From Cephalopachus bancanus (lineage: Eukaryota; Chordata; Mammalia; Primates; Tarsiidae), in the NCBI GenBank assembly GCA_027257055.1, contig JAPVLO010000055.1, forward strand, positions 8,331,501-8,395,500: a stretch of DNA of 64,000 nt, given 5' to 3'. Shown here in pieces: positions 20,389 through 32,838 of this stretch. The notes under the pieces are model-generated. The model was not told the DNA's origin. It saw only the letters and a program-made list of their open reading frames with translations, and searched no databases. Every line of letters begins with the position of its first letter. The first letter of the stretch is position 1. The position numbers and the translations under genes were made by a program.

Positions 20389-23059
20389 GAATTTGTTTTT
20401 CTGACGTCCTTTCCTCCTGCATGGTGCCTGTGCTTCTTAGCAGTGCCTGCGCTGGAGCTGTAGATGAGGGCATTGGAAAATAGAAGGAGCTTCCAGGAGA
20501 CTTTCAGAGTTGGCGCCTCAGGATCTGAAAGTTGTTGGCTTAAAAAATGTGTATTTCCTCCTAATCACTTGGCAGCAGTCAGACTTTCGCAATCCCTGGT
20601 GTCAATGGCAAGGAGCTGGCACTCTGCTTGGAGATCACAGTTTCTTTTCTTCCTTATGTCTCAATGAAGCATTAGCCACAGGCCTGAGAACTGAGCCAGT
20701 CTGGTCATGGGAGACTGGCAGAGTGTTGGATAGAATCAGATGTGTTAGGAAAAAGAAAAAAAAAATCTCTTTATTGTACCCATTGTGGGACCCTAAGAAA
20801 CTGTTAATGTTGCACTGTCTTCATGATGTACCTTTGTCATCATGCATGGGACAAAAGTGGCCAGATAAGAAGTAGGATTTCCCATTTCTCCAAAGATGGA
20901 AGCAGGCAGGGAACTCTGAATCTGATGTGAGTAAACCACAGGTAAAGGGGGGTACAAGGCCGGAATGCGGGTAGATACTCCTCTCCAATCTCTGCCTCCG
21001 TCTGCATGTGACCACCTCTCTGTATCTCTGTATTTTGGTCACTTCTCATAGCAACACCAGCCTTTCTGGGTCTGGACCCATCCTGGTGACATATCATCAT
21101 TTGATTGTATCTTCAAAGACCCTAATAAGGTTAAATTCACACGTATCTGGGGCTGGAAATTCAACATATCTTTGTAGAGGACACAATTCATTCCATAACA
21201 CATTCCCCCATATATAGTTATACCGGTATTGGTTATTGTGTTTGTAAACGTTAATGTATGTTGGACCAGTGACAGAGCACTTATTAACAAGACTTACCTC
21301 AATAACAAGGCTCTGAAGATAGGTGGTGCCATCCCTGGCACAGTTGCCATGCTCTCGTCTTTCTGCTCTGCCATCCTTAGCATGTTATCCTTCGCCCTTT
21401 TGCTGGCCGCCCCATGGTCCACTGTGGCTGACCATGGCTGTGGCTGTAGGCTTAGGGTCCGTGTTTAAGGCGGTGAGAGCTGGGGGAGGTTGGTGTCAAC
21501 GCATCTGTTCCTTTTCATTTAGGAAGAAACAAGCTTTTCCAAAAGCACTGCAGCTTTGTTCAGGGCCCAGTGGTTTGAGCTGGGCTGTGTGGCAAGCTCC
21601 TACAAGAAGGTGAGAAGGTGAGAGGCTGCCCGGCAGGGAGAAGTTCCTTCAGGACTGGATAAGATAAAGCATAGAGGAGCCACCCTGTGTAGTGCTTGGC
21701 CATGCTAGGCCTTCATAAACTGCCTTTCCCTCTCTCACCTGCTTTTCCTGGAAAAGTAGGAACCCATGTGGGTGACCCGTATGGATGAGGCTCATGCCCA
21801 TGTACATGTGGTTTCACAGTTGCAGGTGTGGTGCTAAGCACACCTATGCCTTCCATCCATAGGCGCAGTGTGGGTACAGTGAGGACTGGGACAGCGGTTC
21901 TGTCCTATTGCATGCTTCTGGCCCTGGCACATGCCTTCCCATAGGAGGTACTCAATAAATATTTGTTGAACTGAATCTGCATCTTTTCCTCTCAAAGGCA
22001 TTTGAGTCCAGAAACAACCACATCCATTCATTATAATATACATGAATATCATACTGTTCATTTATGCTGCTATTATTATTGTTTATTTACTTTTGTTCAT
22101 TTATCCATTCATTTGGCAAAAACTACTCGGTACTGGGGATTCAAAGACAAGTTGAGGACTATACAGTAAAGGTGAGGACATGCAGAGAAGAAGGGTGGGG
22201 ATGGTTATGGCGTCCTGTAGTCAACAGGGCAGGGATTCATCTCTTCAACTTTCCGAATGGTCTCAATTCCAGTTTTACTCTAGGGAAAACAACCAGTTAG
22301 AACATAGGAAGCCCTTTTCATCCAGCAGTATCACCTATCCTTCATCTCTCCCGTTTGTAAAATAGCTGGATGTTTAAGGTACAGGGTTTCTCATATGCTG
22401 AATAAATATCTGCAGAGTCTCCTCTCTAGGCCAGGAACTGTGTTGCTAAGTGTACAAATGTGAATAAGATTCAGATGGACATGTTTTCAGTTCCTCCTGA
22501 AAGGAAGGTACCATTTCTTCCTGCAGATTGGCAGAGGAGAGCGTTTCTTATCTGTTAATACTTTAATTGCTCTTGGGACTCGTTCCCCTTTGGCCCACAG
22601 CTCTGCTTCCTTGACAGTGGCCTTGTTTTTTCTCTGTCCCTGGCCACAGGCAGCGGATCCAGACTTTCCCTGGGAGAACCAGCTAGACTGTGCCTGCCTG
22701 AGTGACTGATCGAAGCCTTGAGCTATGTCCTGCTGGCCTGGCAGATAAGAACTGTTTTCTCAAGGCAAGCAGGACTTCTTCCTTGTGCAGAAGAATTAAC
22801 AAAACACAGACTGGTGGAGGGGGAGTGTAGCCTGGAAGCTACTGGCCCTGTGGGACCCTTGACCCAATTGAAATGTGCTGTCAGTGGGTTTTGAGTATGA
22901 AAAATGGAATATAAAGTATCCATTTAAAATTGTTATATGGATTACATGCTGAGGTGATTATATTTTGGTTATATTAGGTTCAATACAATGTATTAATAAA
23001 ATTAATTTCCTATGCTTTTAAAAATATGGCTACCGGAAAATTTAAAATTATATATACTA
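20389..23059. other. Intron-like stretch, old repeat remnants
   Basis: Bases about 21095-21205 resemble the end of an MLT1-type LTR (CTAATAAGGTTAAATTCACA, GACACAATTCATTCCATAAC). Bases about 21925-21975 carry an L2/MIR-like end (GGTACTCAATAAATATTTGT). No exon is supported elsewhere. Confidence 0.5.
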
Positions 23060-23601
23060 GGGGGACCCAATAAACCTGAATTTATTTATAAAAAATTTTG
23101 TATTTATTTTTACATGTTTAACCTTCAGTCACGTTCAAAGTACTCTCCCTTTGATGCAGTACACCTGTTGAGGTGCTTTTTCCACTGCCCAGAACTGTTT
23201 GAATTTACCAATTTTGATGCCTTTTAGTGCTTCTGCCATTTTTAATTTCACCTCTTCCACATTGACAAAATGTTTCCCTTGGAAGACTTTTTTCATCCAG
23301 GGAAACAAAAAATCTCTCAAGGTGAGATCAGGTAAATAGGGAGGGAGGGACACTGGGGTTCATGCTGTTTTTGGTCAGATACTGCTGAACACTCAGTGTG
23401 GTGTGGGCAGGTGTGTTATCATAGTAGAAGCTACAACTTGGGATATTTCTTCTGCAAATCGTGTCGCACAATAATGCTAGCTGGTAACACTGATGCCGAT
23501 GGGTTCCTCAAACACTTACCTAGCTGGGAAAGCCTGTACTATAAAAGACCTACCCTCCAGAAAATAATTCCAATTTTTTTTTTAAGTGATCCCCCCCCCC
23601 A
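23060..23601 (-). mobile_element. Mariner, internally deleted
   Basis: A Tc1/mariner element with its coding strand on minus. The right-hand terminal repeat (+ strand) begins GGGGGACCCAATAAACCTGA after a TA. The left end is decayed, near the C10 run at 23591-23600, and is followed by ATA. Minus-strand translation, with frameshifts and stops, gives mariner transposase C-terminal landmarks: an H-T-x-x-S-V-Q-Q-like stretch, a P-Y-x-x-D-L block, F-P-W-M-K-K, then V-N-V-E-E-V-K and E-A-L-K-G-I. Only about 540 bp remain of an expected 1.3 kb, and the N-terminal DNA-binding part is gone. It is non-functional. Confidence 0.82.
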
Positions 23602-23888
23602 TATGGCTGGCATTGGATGGATGTGGTACTGATCTGGACATCCTTAGAAAGCTGTGTTTGCTTTGCAGCTTCTCCAGCCTTTTGACCAGCTCTACTACTT
23701 CTGGAGCGTGGGCCTCCCCAGGGATCTGGGGTCCCCACATCGGGCCCCATGCAGCATCTCAGGCCACGTTTATGTCATTTCACTCTCACCAGACACTTCT
23801 TTCATGTTGTGGGTATAGTTGCAGATGTTTTAGACTCCTGGGCCACTTGGATGATTTGGCCATCTCTCTTTTCTGTAGTCTGTGTTCC

Positions 23889-24183
23889 TTTTTTTTTTTT
23901 TTTTGAGTTGGAGTCTCACTCTGTTGCCTAGGCTGGAGTGCAGTGGCACGCTCACAGCCACCCCAGCGCCAACCTGCTGGGCTCTGGCAATCCTTCTGCC
24001 TCAGCCTTCCAAGTAGCCAGAACTACAGGTGCTCACTACCACACCCAGCTAATTTTTTATTTATTGTAGAGACAAGGTCTTACCACGTTACCCGAGCTGG
24101 TCTCAAACCCGCGGGCTCAGGCCATCCACTTGCCTCAGCCTCCCGAAGTGCTGTGATTACAGACTGAGGTACCAAGCCCGGCC
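23889..24183 (-). mobile_element. Alu, older local type
   Basis: Full-length antisense dimer from poly-T to CCAAGCCCGGCC. Flanks AGTCTGTGTTCC / AGCCTGTATTCT suggest a mutated target duplication. Confidence 0.92.
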
Positions 24184-24256
24184 AGCCTGTATTCTTCAAC
24201 TCAGCTGTTCAACTGACTTGACTCTGTTCAGTGTCATTTTGGATTCTATGTTTTTT

Positions 24257-24260
<4 letters not shown>

Positions 24261-24294
<34 letters not shown>
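24261..24294. repeat. (GT)n microsatellite
   Basis: Seventeen uninterrupted GT units. Confidence 0.95.
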
Positions 24295-24297
<3 letters not shown>

Positions 24298-26811
24298 ATA
24301 TGGATGGTTTGGGTTAGATGAACTTAACATTTTTTTCTTAAACAACTCCTTGACTGTTGAAATCTACCTTCATGTTCATCATCTTCACATTAGGTTAATG
24401 GATGCAGGTTCCCCCTAATTTTTCCTATGGATCCACCTTCCTCTTGGCTGCCAGTGCGTTTGCCATTGGCATTGGCCCAGCCTTTCAGGGTCAAGACAAA
24501 TAGCATCCACCGAATTTTGCACATATTAGATACCCTGTCAAGATCGATTTGAGAGAAGCATCTCCTAGACCTGTCTTCTTTCTGAAAATCCTACATCTTC
24601 ACCCCAGACCAAGCCAACATGTCTAGAATATTAAACTATGTTGCCAAAGGCTAGCCCACTCCCTTACCCAGGCATTGTGCTTCTCTGGCTGATCTGCTTG
24701 CCACCAGCATCCTGGGTGCTGCTCACCTTTTCATGCTACTTACCTCCTTTCTGACAACCCTACTTTTCTTATTTATGTTCTTACTTTCACAGGTGCCCCA
24801 TATTTTCTTCTGTGTCTTTGAAAACTGTGCCTCTAGCTGACCTGTCCCCCATGTCTGACTCCATTGCTTGCTATCACCTGACATACACTTTGGTTCTGGG
24901 CTTCCTCGTTAACTCCCTGCCCAACTGCTTTTTCTTGTGTTTCAGCCTGGTCTAACTGTTACCTTGTGACCCCCACCCTGCCTTCTCTGATAGTAAGACC
25001 CTGGCCCATCCTCTTCCTGCCACATCCAGGGGCCTCTGTGTTGGCCCCCTTAGTCTTCAACAGTTTCCCTGAGCTGCTTTGGCGTTTTTGAGGATGACAT
25101 GGAATGGAGACTGAATCTTTTACTCCCTGGACACTTAAGAGACAGTGCTGAGGGCCTGTGAGCTTCGTCAAATGGAATATTTTTGAAACCTAGAAACAAG
25201 TATTAGTTCCAATGTGTTAAAAAAACAAAACAAACACAGAATTGATGTTAACACATATGACATATTATGCCAATAAAATTTAACTGTCATTGAGTCAGTT
25301 GAAACTCAATGCATAGTTGGATAGAAATTCTCTGTAACCTGACATGAAGGTGCTTTTAAATGTTTGGCATGAAGTGAGGTATGACCTCTGAAAGCCACAT
25401 GTCCCTGAATTAAGTACTGCCCCACTTTGTCCTTTGTCTTCTTCCCAACTCCCCTTGACAGTAGAGGTGAGACTCAGAGTTTGGCATTAGTTTGTGTCAC
25501 TTCCATGGACTGAATATATGGCAAGCTGGGCTCTTGGCACTAAGGGGTATGTCTTATCCATTTGGAATTTCCAGCACAGGACCTGGTATGCTGAATTTCA
25601 GTGTGCTGAACTTTCCACCAAGCTCATTACATTTACAAAAATAAATAAATACGTAAATAAGGGACATTAAGATCTGGCCTGAAAGTTTTTATTTTCTTTT
25701 TACTGAAACGTCACCATATGGTGGTTTTTAAAACCATGCATGTCTATAAACTGATCTCAAATGGCAAAAATCCTTAACTGAGCTGCTAATAAAAATAATC
25801 ATTCTAAAGCTCACACAATCATAGTTTGTAAGACTTGAGTTTAAATTATATTTGAATCTTTCCTTGTATTGACTTATATATATTATCCATATCATACTGT
25901 TTATGTAGAAGCCAGTCTGGTTACAATATAACTTCTATTATGTGATAGACAATAAATAACTTGGGAGATAAGATAAAGTTTTTCTTGTTAAGCACGAAAT
26001 TGTCATTATTTTAAAAGCATTTTCTAAGAGAAAGCTAAAAGGAACGTTTTCTAATATGATGAAGTGCCTCTGCTACAGGAAGGAAGTAAATATAAATCAT
26101 GTGGTCTCAGCAGGAGGAATGAATTTCTAGGCCTAAACTGAGTGAAAGTATGACTTAAGGATAAATTCATAAATTGTTTTTGCGATGGCATGATTATTTT
26201 AGACAGTTGTCCTTTGGGGAATCCAGCTCAAGGAAATGATGCTAAATGTGGAGAAAAATAAATGCTTTATGCACAAATGTATCTCTTCTTGTTTTTGTTT
26301 TTTTAAGTAATATTCCCAAATGGAAAACATCGAAATATGGTTAAATAAAGATCATGTTCTAATTAGATAAGACTTTTGGAGATTGTGGGCATGGGAAAAT
26401 ATAATATATTATTAAGTGAAAACAACTGTGAAACAGGATTGTATATAGAATGTACAAACATGCAATTATTTGTACAGGAAAAGAATCATAACTTATAAGG
26501 ACTGACTTTCTTCTATTTTTGATTTTTACATATGGTTATATTTCATGCTTTAATGAAATAAATTATTTTAATTTTTAAAAATAATTTAACTCTACATTCT
26601 GCCATCCCCTTATGGCAGAATTTCATTATTTTATAGACAACAAATATATATATATATTTATACAACAAACATATTTATATTATATATTTATATATGTTTC
26701 AGCAAGTAAGTTAACCCTATATCTCACATAGACATTTTGCCGCAGTGGGCTTGAGGAGAAATGAATAAGAAACAAGGAGAAACCCTCACGCTGTTAATAA
26801 TAATTAGACAG
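24295..26811. other. Intron-like stretch, no gene seen
   Basis: Nothing coding is supported. Bases about 26290-26480 resemble an old L1 3' untranslated fragment (AATATGGTTAAATAAAGATC, ATTGTATATAGAATGTAC). Bases 26640-26697 are a low-complexity AT tract. The region around 24700-24960 has an L2-like feel but is too decayed to call. Confidence 0.45.
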
Positions 26812-27100
26812 TTGGGTATGGTGGCTCAGGTCTGTAATCCCAGCACTTTGGGAGGCTCAGGTGAGAGGATTGCCTGAACCTGGGGGTTCAAGGCCTGCCC
26901 GGGCAACTTGGTGAGACCTCGCCTCTACAATATATCAGAAAATTAGCTGGGCATGGTGGCATGTGCCTGTAGTTCCGGCTACTTGGAAGTGGAAGGATCA
27001 CCTTACCCCAGCAGGTCGACCCTGGGGTGGCCGTGGGCAAGCCACTGCACTTCAGCCTGGGTGACGGAGTGAGACTCCAACTTAAAATTAAATAAATAAA
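26812..27100 (+). mobile_element. Alu, older local type
   Basis: Starts near TTGGGTATGGTGGCTCAGG and ends in AAATTAAATAAATAAA. It is a full-length dimer, with GGTGGCCGTGGGCAAGCC in the right arm rather than the hairpin of younger copies. Confidence 0.92.
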
Positions 27101-27737
27101 TTAGGTGAAGCAATGTAGGCATCACCACTGTCCCTAAAGGGGGGCCCTCTTACGCTTACCTTATACCATGTCCCTGCACACCCGACTGAACACAGTTCAT
27201 GTCAGAGCTGTGACGGTGTGCCCTGCAAAGTCCAGATTCATATCCTAGTGCAATTGTTGTGGTCAGCGCGTGAACCAATGAAGCAAGACCGTGGGGAGAG
27301 GAGATCTTGCTCAAACCTGCAGAGCCACACCGAACTTGTGCAAAGACCTTTAACCTCTCAGCAAATATTCCCATTTTATCCATTTATACTGAAAATAATA
27401 CTAGGGTTGCTTATTTTGGGGGTTCAACCTTAAAGAAAAATGCTGACGGCCTGTCCAAAAGACAGATCCACAGGTCACTCTTGGAGTTCCACAGCAAGCT
27501 GGGCGTTGGGATCTGGGAGGGATAGTCACTGTGGAAAGCATTCAGAGTCCATAGTGAAAAATTTCGTTGGCTAAATCAAAGGTTGCCCTTCTGGTCCACA
27601 AAAATGGAAAATATTAGATCCTTCTACTTATTTCTCTAGCTTTTCGGCTTAAGATAAACCAGCCTAAATGAAATAAGGCCTTACTTTCTTCTCTCTCTAA
27701 TTTTCTGTTTTAATTGTTTTGTTTTTAAGTTTTAAAA
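27101..27737. other. Unique stretch, no gene seen
   Basis: No exon, RNA gene or repeat could be supported. Confidence 0.5.
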
Positions 27738-27761
27738 ACTGGCATTTGTGAAAATGCCAGT
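27738..27761. other. Perfect 10-bp hairpin with GTGA loop
   Basis: ACTGGCATTT (27738-27747) pairs with AAATGCCAGT (27752-27761) around GTGA. As RNA this would be a stem capped by a GNRA-class tetraloop. It sits at the edge of an antisense L1. Confidence 0.8.
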
Positions 27762-28640
27762 GACTCATGTACTATCTGAAGGTGTACTGTTTAGTCTACA
27801 GATATTTGAAGATTTTCCAACTATCTTTCTGTTACAATTTCCAGTTTAATTCCATTGTGATGTATTTGTATGATTTCTGTTTTTGTTTGTTTGTTTTTAC
27901 ATTTAAGGTGTGTTTTATGGCCCGGAATGTTTCCTTTGAGCTAAAGGAATTCTGCTGTTGTTGGATGGAATATTCTTCATCAAGTAGATCAAATTGACTG
28001 TTAATGCTATTCCGTTCAACTATGTTCTTACCAATTTTCTGCCTGTTGGATTTATTCATTTTAGACAGGGGTGTTATAGTCCCCAACTACTAATAGTTTA
28101 TGTGTCTGTTTCTTCTTGCAGTTGTCTCAGTTTTGCCTTATGTATTTTGGCTCTGTTGTAAGGTGTTACATGTTTGGGATTGTTAAGTCTTCTTTGAAAA
28201 TTGATCCCTTTATCATTTTGTAATGTCCCACTTTGTCATTATTATTTTTTTCTTGCTTTAAACTCTGCTATATTTGAAATTAATATAAATAGCCAGCTTT
28301 CTTTTGATTAGTGTTAGCATGGTATATCTTTCTCCATCCCTTTACTTTTAAATGGAATCTTTGTATTTAAAGTGGACTGCTTGTTTGTGGACAACACAAC
28401 ATACAGTTGAATCTTACTTTTTGTATCCACTTTGAAAGTCTACATCTTTTAACTGGTGTATTTAGACCATTCACATTTACATATACTTTTAAAATAAGAA
28501 ATACTGCATATTGCTATTTAGAGGGGTTTTTTTTCCTTATTGGTATCTACTTCATCTACCTTATTACTTTTCAAAATTACAGTGTCAAAGGGATTGCTTT
28601 CTAAGTTCTTGAAAGTTAGTGTGTGTTTTATTTCACCATT
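27762..28640 (-). mobile_element. L1 ORF2 fragment, antisense
   Basis: The + strand shows familiar reverse-complement L1 ORF2 text: CCAGTTTAATTCCATTGTGA, ATAGTCCCCAACTACTAATA, GGAATCTTTGTATTTAAAG, GTATTTAGACCATTCACATT. It is an old element, 5' and 3' incomplete, with many indels and no intact frame. Confidence 0.85.
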
Positions 28641-29769
28641 CTAAATAAACTATTTTTTCTTGTGGCAATGCCTCTGCTATAACAAGCTTCTTATTTTGTG
28701 CCTAATTTGGTATCCAGTTGGGTAAATCAATTGGTTCTTTGTGGGCAGTGTAAGCCTCAGAATCAGCTTCATTTTTATGAGTTACTTCTCAGAATCAGGA
28801 TTGATGGTAGAATTAGCCAAATGCCTTTTATTACAAGAGAATTTTAAAAAAATATTCATTTAATTGGTAACCAGTGAACCAATGAGTTTATTCCATAGCT
28901 ATAATTTGACAAATGTCTCTACTGCTGAAAAAATGTGTTTTATTTTTCCCCAGAGGAGACAAATGCAAAATAACTAACTTCAGGGAAACTCTAAAGGGAT
29001 CCTTGTGTCTCCCAGTGTACAGACTATTAGTATACGATGCATGCAAACAGAGAGGTGCTTTATTGAAGCCGGACAAGACCTCTATTCACAGTAAAGTCAA
29101 ACAAGTCGCACATGCGAAAACCTCCACTTATAGTGCCTGCATACGCTTAACTGCACAGAGCTATACTACTTTCTGAGATGATTAACTTGCAAGTTCAGCA
29201 GCAGCTAAAAAACAATTCTAGATTTGGAAAAGGAAAGTTTGGGGGAGAAGTGGAGGGGATCCAAAGGATCCCTTTTGTGTATGTGTGTTTAAGGAATTGT
29301 AGGGAAGTGGGCAGGTTTCTCTTCTTGTGCGGTATTTTGCGATGATAACCAGTGGACAGAGCCTAAGATGTCCATTCATTATGTAGAGGAGGGAGAGATA
29401 GGATATTGAAAAGGAAGGGCCTCTGCTAACCCTGATTTCTACGTGGATTTCAGAGCAGACCCCACCCTGAGGATTTGGTTCAGGGAGCCTGCAGTGCAAG
29501 TGAATGCTGCCTTTTTGTGGAATTTTAATTCAGAATTTTCAATATGTTATGTTTATGATAGATAATTCTTTGTGACAAAATAGAAAAATAATTATTTTCT
29601 CCAGTGTGGAGTGTTTCATGGATAAAGTATGCTGTATCAAAAATCTTTATCCCCCCAAAATTGAAAGTTATAAATGCAGAGAGTAAAAATTATGTTCAAA
29701 AAGGAATATAATGAAGAGTAAAATTCCTTTTAGTTTAAAGTAATTATCAGCTTTTCTTTTTGTGATCTT
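28641..29769. other. Unique stretch, no gene seen
   Basis: Short frames on both strands lack splice context or recognisable similarity. No repeat family was recognised. Confidence 0.45.
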
Positions 29770-29985
29770 CTAGAAAAATTATGTGTGTCCACAAATGAGA
29801 TATTATATAAGTTGTTTTGTTCTGTGCCTTTTTATTTGCTGACATGTCTTAGCCATACCAACACATGCAGGTTCAGCTTATTCTTCACTTTTATGGGTGA
29901 TCCTGTATTATTTATTCAACTTGTCCTCTCTTGATAAGCATTAAGTAGCTTTCTAGGTTTTGCTCGTGCAATGAATGCTACCAGG

Positions 29986-30034
<49 letters not shown>

Positions 30035-30720
30035 AAATATATACATGAAATACTTTTGTCAGTACGTCTCTAGAGTATAAATATTCAGGGTAGCATATGT
30101 GGGTCAGAGTTATGTGTATTTTATATTTTGATCTGTTTCCAAGTTATTTTCCAAAATGGCTTCCGTAGTTGTACTACTAAAAATAAATGAATGAAAGTTT
30201 CTTTTTCACCATATACAACAGTATTGAAGTTTGTCATCATTGCAGATCAGATAGGTGAAATATGGTATCTTTTTACTTCATGTCTTTAATCACGAGTGCG
30301 ATTCAGTAGTCTTTTCAAATGTCTATCTGCCACTAGTATTTTTCCTTCTGTGAACAACTTCTTCACATGCTTTGCCTGCTTGTCTATTGCAGTGTTTTTA
30401 TTGATATTTTTCTTTGTAAATTAGGGAAATTAATTCATTACATAGACTGATAGTAATTATTCCCAATTTTTAAGCTTATTTTTTACTTGACTTGTGGTAT
30501 TTTTTTCCCAAAGAGAAACATAAGTTTTATATAGTTAGGTCGTTATAACTTCTTTATTTTTGAAGTGTACTTTGAAAGGGTTATAAATAACCTAGCCATG
30601 TATTTTTCTAGTAAAGTTGTAGTTTTGTTGTTAGACCTTGTTAGGAAATTAGTTTGTTTTTTCCCACCTGTATAGCCATGTGTTCCAACACTATTTGGTA
30701 AATGACCCTTCTTTCTCTTC
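29770..30720 (-). mobile_element. Old L1 3' region, antisense
   Basis: Typical antisense L1 text: GTTTCCAAGTTATTTTCCAAAATGG, ATTCAGTAGTCTTTTCAAATG, GCCTGCTTGTCTATTGCAG. It is interrupted by a (GT)n tract at 29988-30031 and heavily decayed. Confidence 0.7.
29988..30031. repeat. (GT)n microsatellite
   Basis: About 22 uninterrupted GT units inside the old L1. Confidence 0.95.
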
Positions 30721-30900
30721 TTTAAAATTTATTTTATTTTTTATTTTAAAGATGTGGGGTACAATTCAGGGTTAGGTATACAAATGTAGGTACCCTTGCT
30801 GGTGAGGTGTGCCTCCCCTCCCCCAACCGATTCCCACTACTGCCGGTCTCGCCCTCTCCCCCACCCCGCAGTTTCCTACTACTGCCAGCCTTTTCTTATA
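30721..30900 (-). mobile_element. L1 3' terminus, antisense
   Basis: A T-rich start, then ATTTTAAAGATGTGGGG, TACAATTCAGGGTTAGG and a pyrimidine-rich run (CTCCCCTCCCCCAACC, CTCTCCCCCACCCCGC). On the minus strand this is the G-rich tract and 3' end typical of L1 3' untranslated regions. The 50-bp insertion at 18.14 kb matches this terminus. Confidence 0.7.
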
Positions 30901-31293
30901 GTATTACAATAATCATTCACCTTTCTACAGTTGTTTTGAGCCACCACCTAGAAATATGTTAAGATGTCTATATAGAAGACACAATGGAGTCAAGGATAAG
31001 AGTAGGAGCTTTGCTGCTAGACTTACTTGAGTTGCCACTAAACAGCTATCTTGGGGGGGGGATTTTAAACAGTTTCTGCTTCTGTGAAATGTAGCTCTTG
31101 TGCAGTAGTTGTGCTTTTGCCAATACCATGCTTATCACAGCCAAGCTCAGTGACTATCACAAAGTCATGACTCGAAAATATAAAAATAAAAAAATTGTCC
31201 AGATAGAGTAGATATTCTCTTTGCTTCTCATTGCCAATCCTAGACCATCACTCCTTCTTCCTTTTTAAAAATGTTCTACTCCCTTGAAATATG
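30901..31293. other. Unique stretch, no gene seen
   Basis: A short G9 run lies near 31053. Nothing else was recognised. Confidence 0.4.
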
Positions 31294-31307
31294 TGCCATA
31301 AGACTTT

Positions 31308-31605
31308 TTTTTTTTTTGAGTTGGAGTGTCACTCTGTTGCCCGGGCTGGAATACAGTGGCACGCTCACAGCCACCCCAGCATCAACCTGCTGGACTCCGG
31401 CGATCCTTCTGTCTCAGCCTTCCAAGTAGCTGGAACTACAGGTGCATGTTACCATGCCTGTTTATTTATTTATTTATTTATTTATTTTAGAGAAGAGGTC
31501 TCACCATGTTGCCTAGGCTGGTCTCGAACTGGTGGGTTCTGGCAATCCTCTTGCCTCGGCCTTCCAAAGTGCTAGGATTACAGGCTTGAGCCACCGTGCC
31601 CAGCC
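31308..31605 (-). mobile_element. Alu with expanded TTTA linker
   Basis: Full-length antisense dimer with a perfect 14-bp duplication TGCCATAAGACTTT (31294-31307 and 31606-31619). The middle A-rich linker has grown into about eight TTTA units at 31459-31490. Element-sense text keeps the older GGCTCAAGCCTGTAATCC. Confidence 0.95.
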
Positions 31606-31619
31606 TGCCATAAGACTTT

Positions 31620-32783
31620 ACCATCCCTCTTTCTTCTTGGTTGAGTCTTCTACAGACCTTCTCACCATCTTCATTGACGACTTTAACAACGAATTCACTG
31701 TCTTTTTGTGACTATTTTAGCCATTTCTGTATCTGTATAACAGGCCTTTCTAAAACTGTGATCCCTCTGATTCTTCTTTATCATCTCTACAATCATTCTT
31801 TTTGTCTTATAGTAACCACCCATTCCTGTAGTAATACCCAGTTATTCTAAAACTGGGCATCCAGTGTCCCATCCTGTGGTCACCCTCCTCTCTCATTGTA
31901 ACCAGCCTCATTTTGGACCTGACCTTTAAAAACGCTGTTCAACCTTACTGGGACCTCCAACCTTGCTTCCCTTGCAGTGACCATTGCCACCGTATGTCTT
32001 TACTCCTTTTCTTCCCAGAATGTTGTCCTACCCAGCTGTGGCTAAATCCAGTTTCCTACTACTCTGCACCTGTACCCAAGCAGCTCAGTGTGGCTGGAGG
32101 GAAGACACCACCTTGCTCACTGGTTGCTTGTTATGATCAGAAACCTCAAGGACTCTCTCAGGTGGGGCCCAGCAGTTCTGCCGTGTCTCTGTGGCTTCTG
32201 GAAATGACCTTTACCAGTCTCTATGTCTAGATATTGGCGCTTCCCACTGCTCTATCCTTAGGCCTCTTTTGCTCTCTTTCCCCTTGACACCCATGCTCAG
32301 GTGAGCTCATTTAGTCCCATGACTGTTAACAGCATATAGACCCACACTGTGTCTCCAGACCACCTCCTGTGAGTCTGTGACTGTCCTCTGCCTAGCTCTG
32401 CACTCCACACTGTGGTATCTGAGAGACAGCCCAGAATTGAGAGCTCTGTCCATATACTTGCTCAAAATAAAAACCTGAAAGCGTCACTAACTTTTTTCTC
32501 CTTCCATCAAATGCTTTTGGATTTACCTTCAGAATCTATCAAGCTTTAACTTCTCACTACTTTCGTCACTATTTCCTTAGGCCCAACCACCACCATTCTT
32601 TGTTTAGCATATTCTCTCTCCATATATTCTTGTGCCCTGCTTCCAGATTTCATTCAGGTCTCATTTCAAATATCACCTCTTTAGAAGGCCTTAAAGACCA
32701 TTCTAAGAAAATAGCACCCTCTTTCTTTGACTGGTTTTGTTTTATTACGGCTCTTATCAGTAACTACAGCATACATATATATG
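31620..32783. other. Unique and L2-like stretch
   Basis: Bases about 32590-32730 resemble L2 (CAGGTCTCATTTCAAATATC, ACCTCTTTAGAAGGCC). An open frame at 31913-32230 has no splice or homology support. Confidence 0.45.
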
Positions 32784-32794
32784 CGTGTGTGTGT

Positions 32795-32835
<41 letters not shown>
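32784..32835. repeat. (GT)n microsatellite
   Basis: About 26 GT units with one GTGG interruption. A second short (GT)8 tract lies at 33260-33276. Confidence 0.95.

Positions 32836-32838
<3 letters not shown>

Noticed and set aside
23135..23353. A possible domesticated transposase gene
   Set aside because: The frame is only the C-terminal end of an internally deleted mariner, with upstream stops and frameshifts and no promoter or start.
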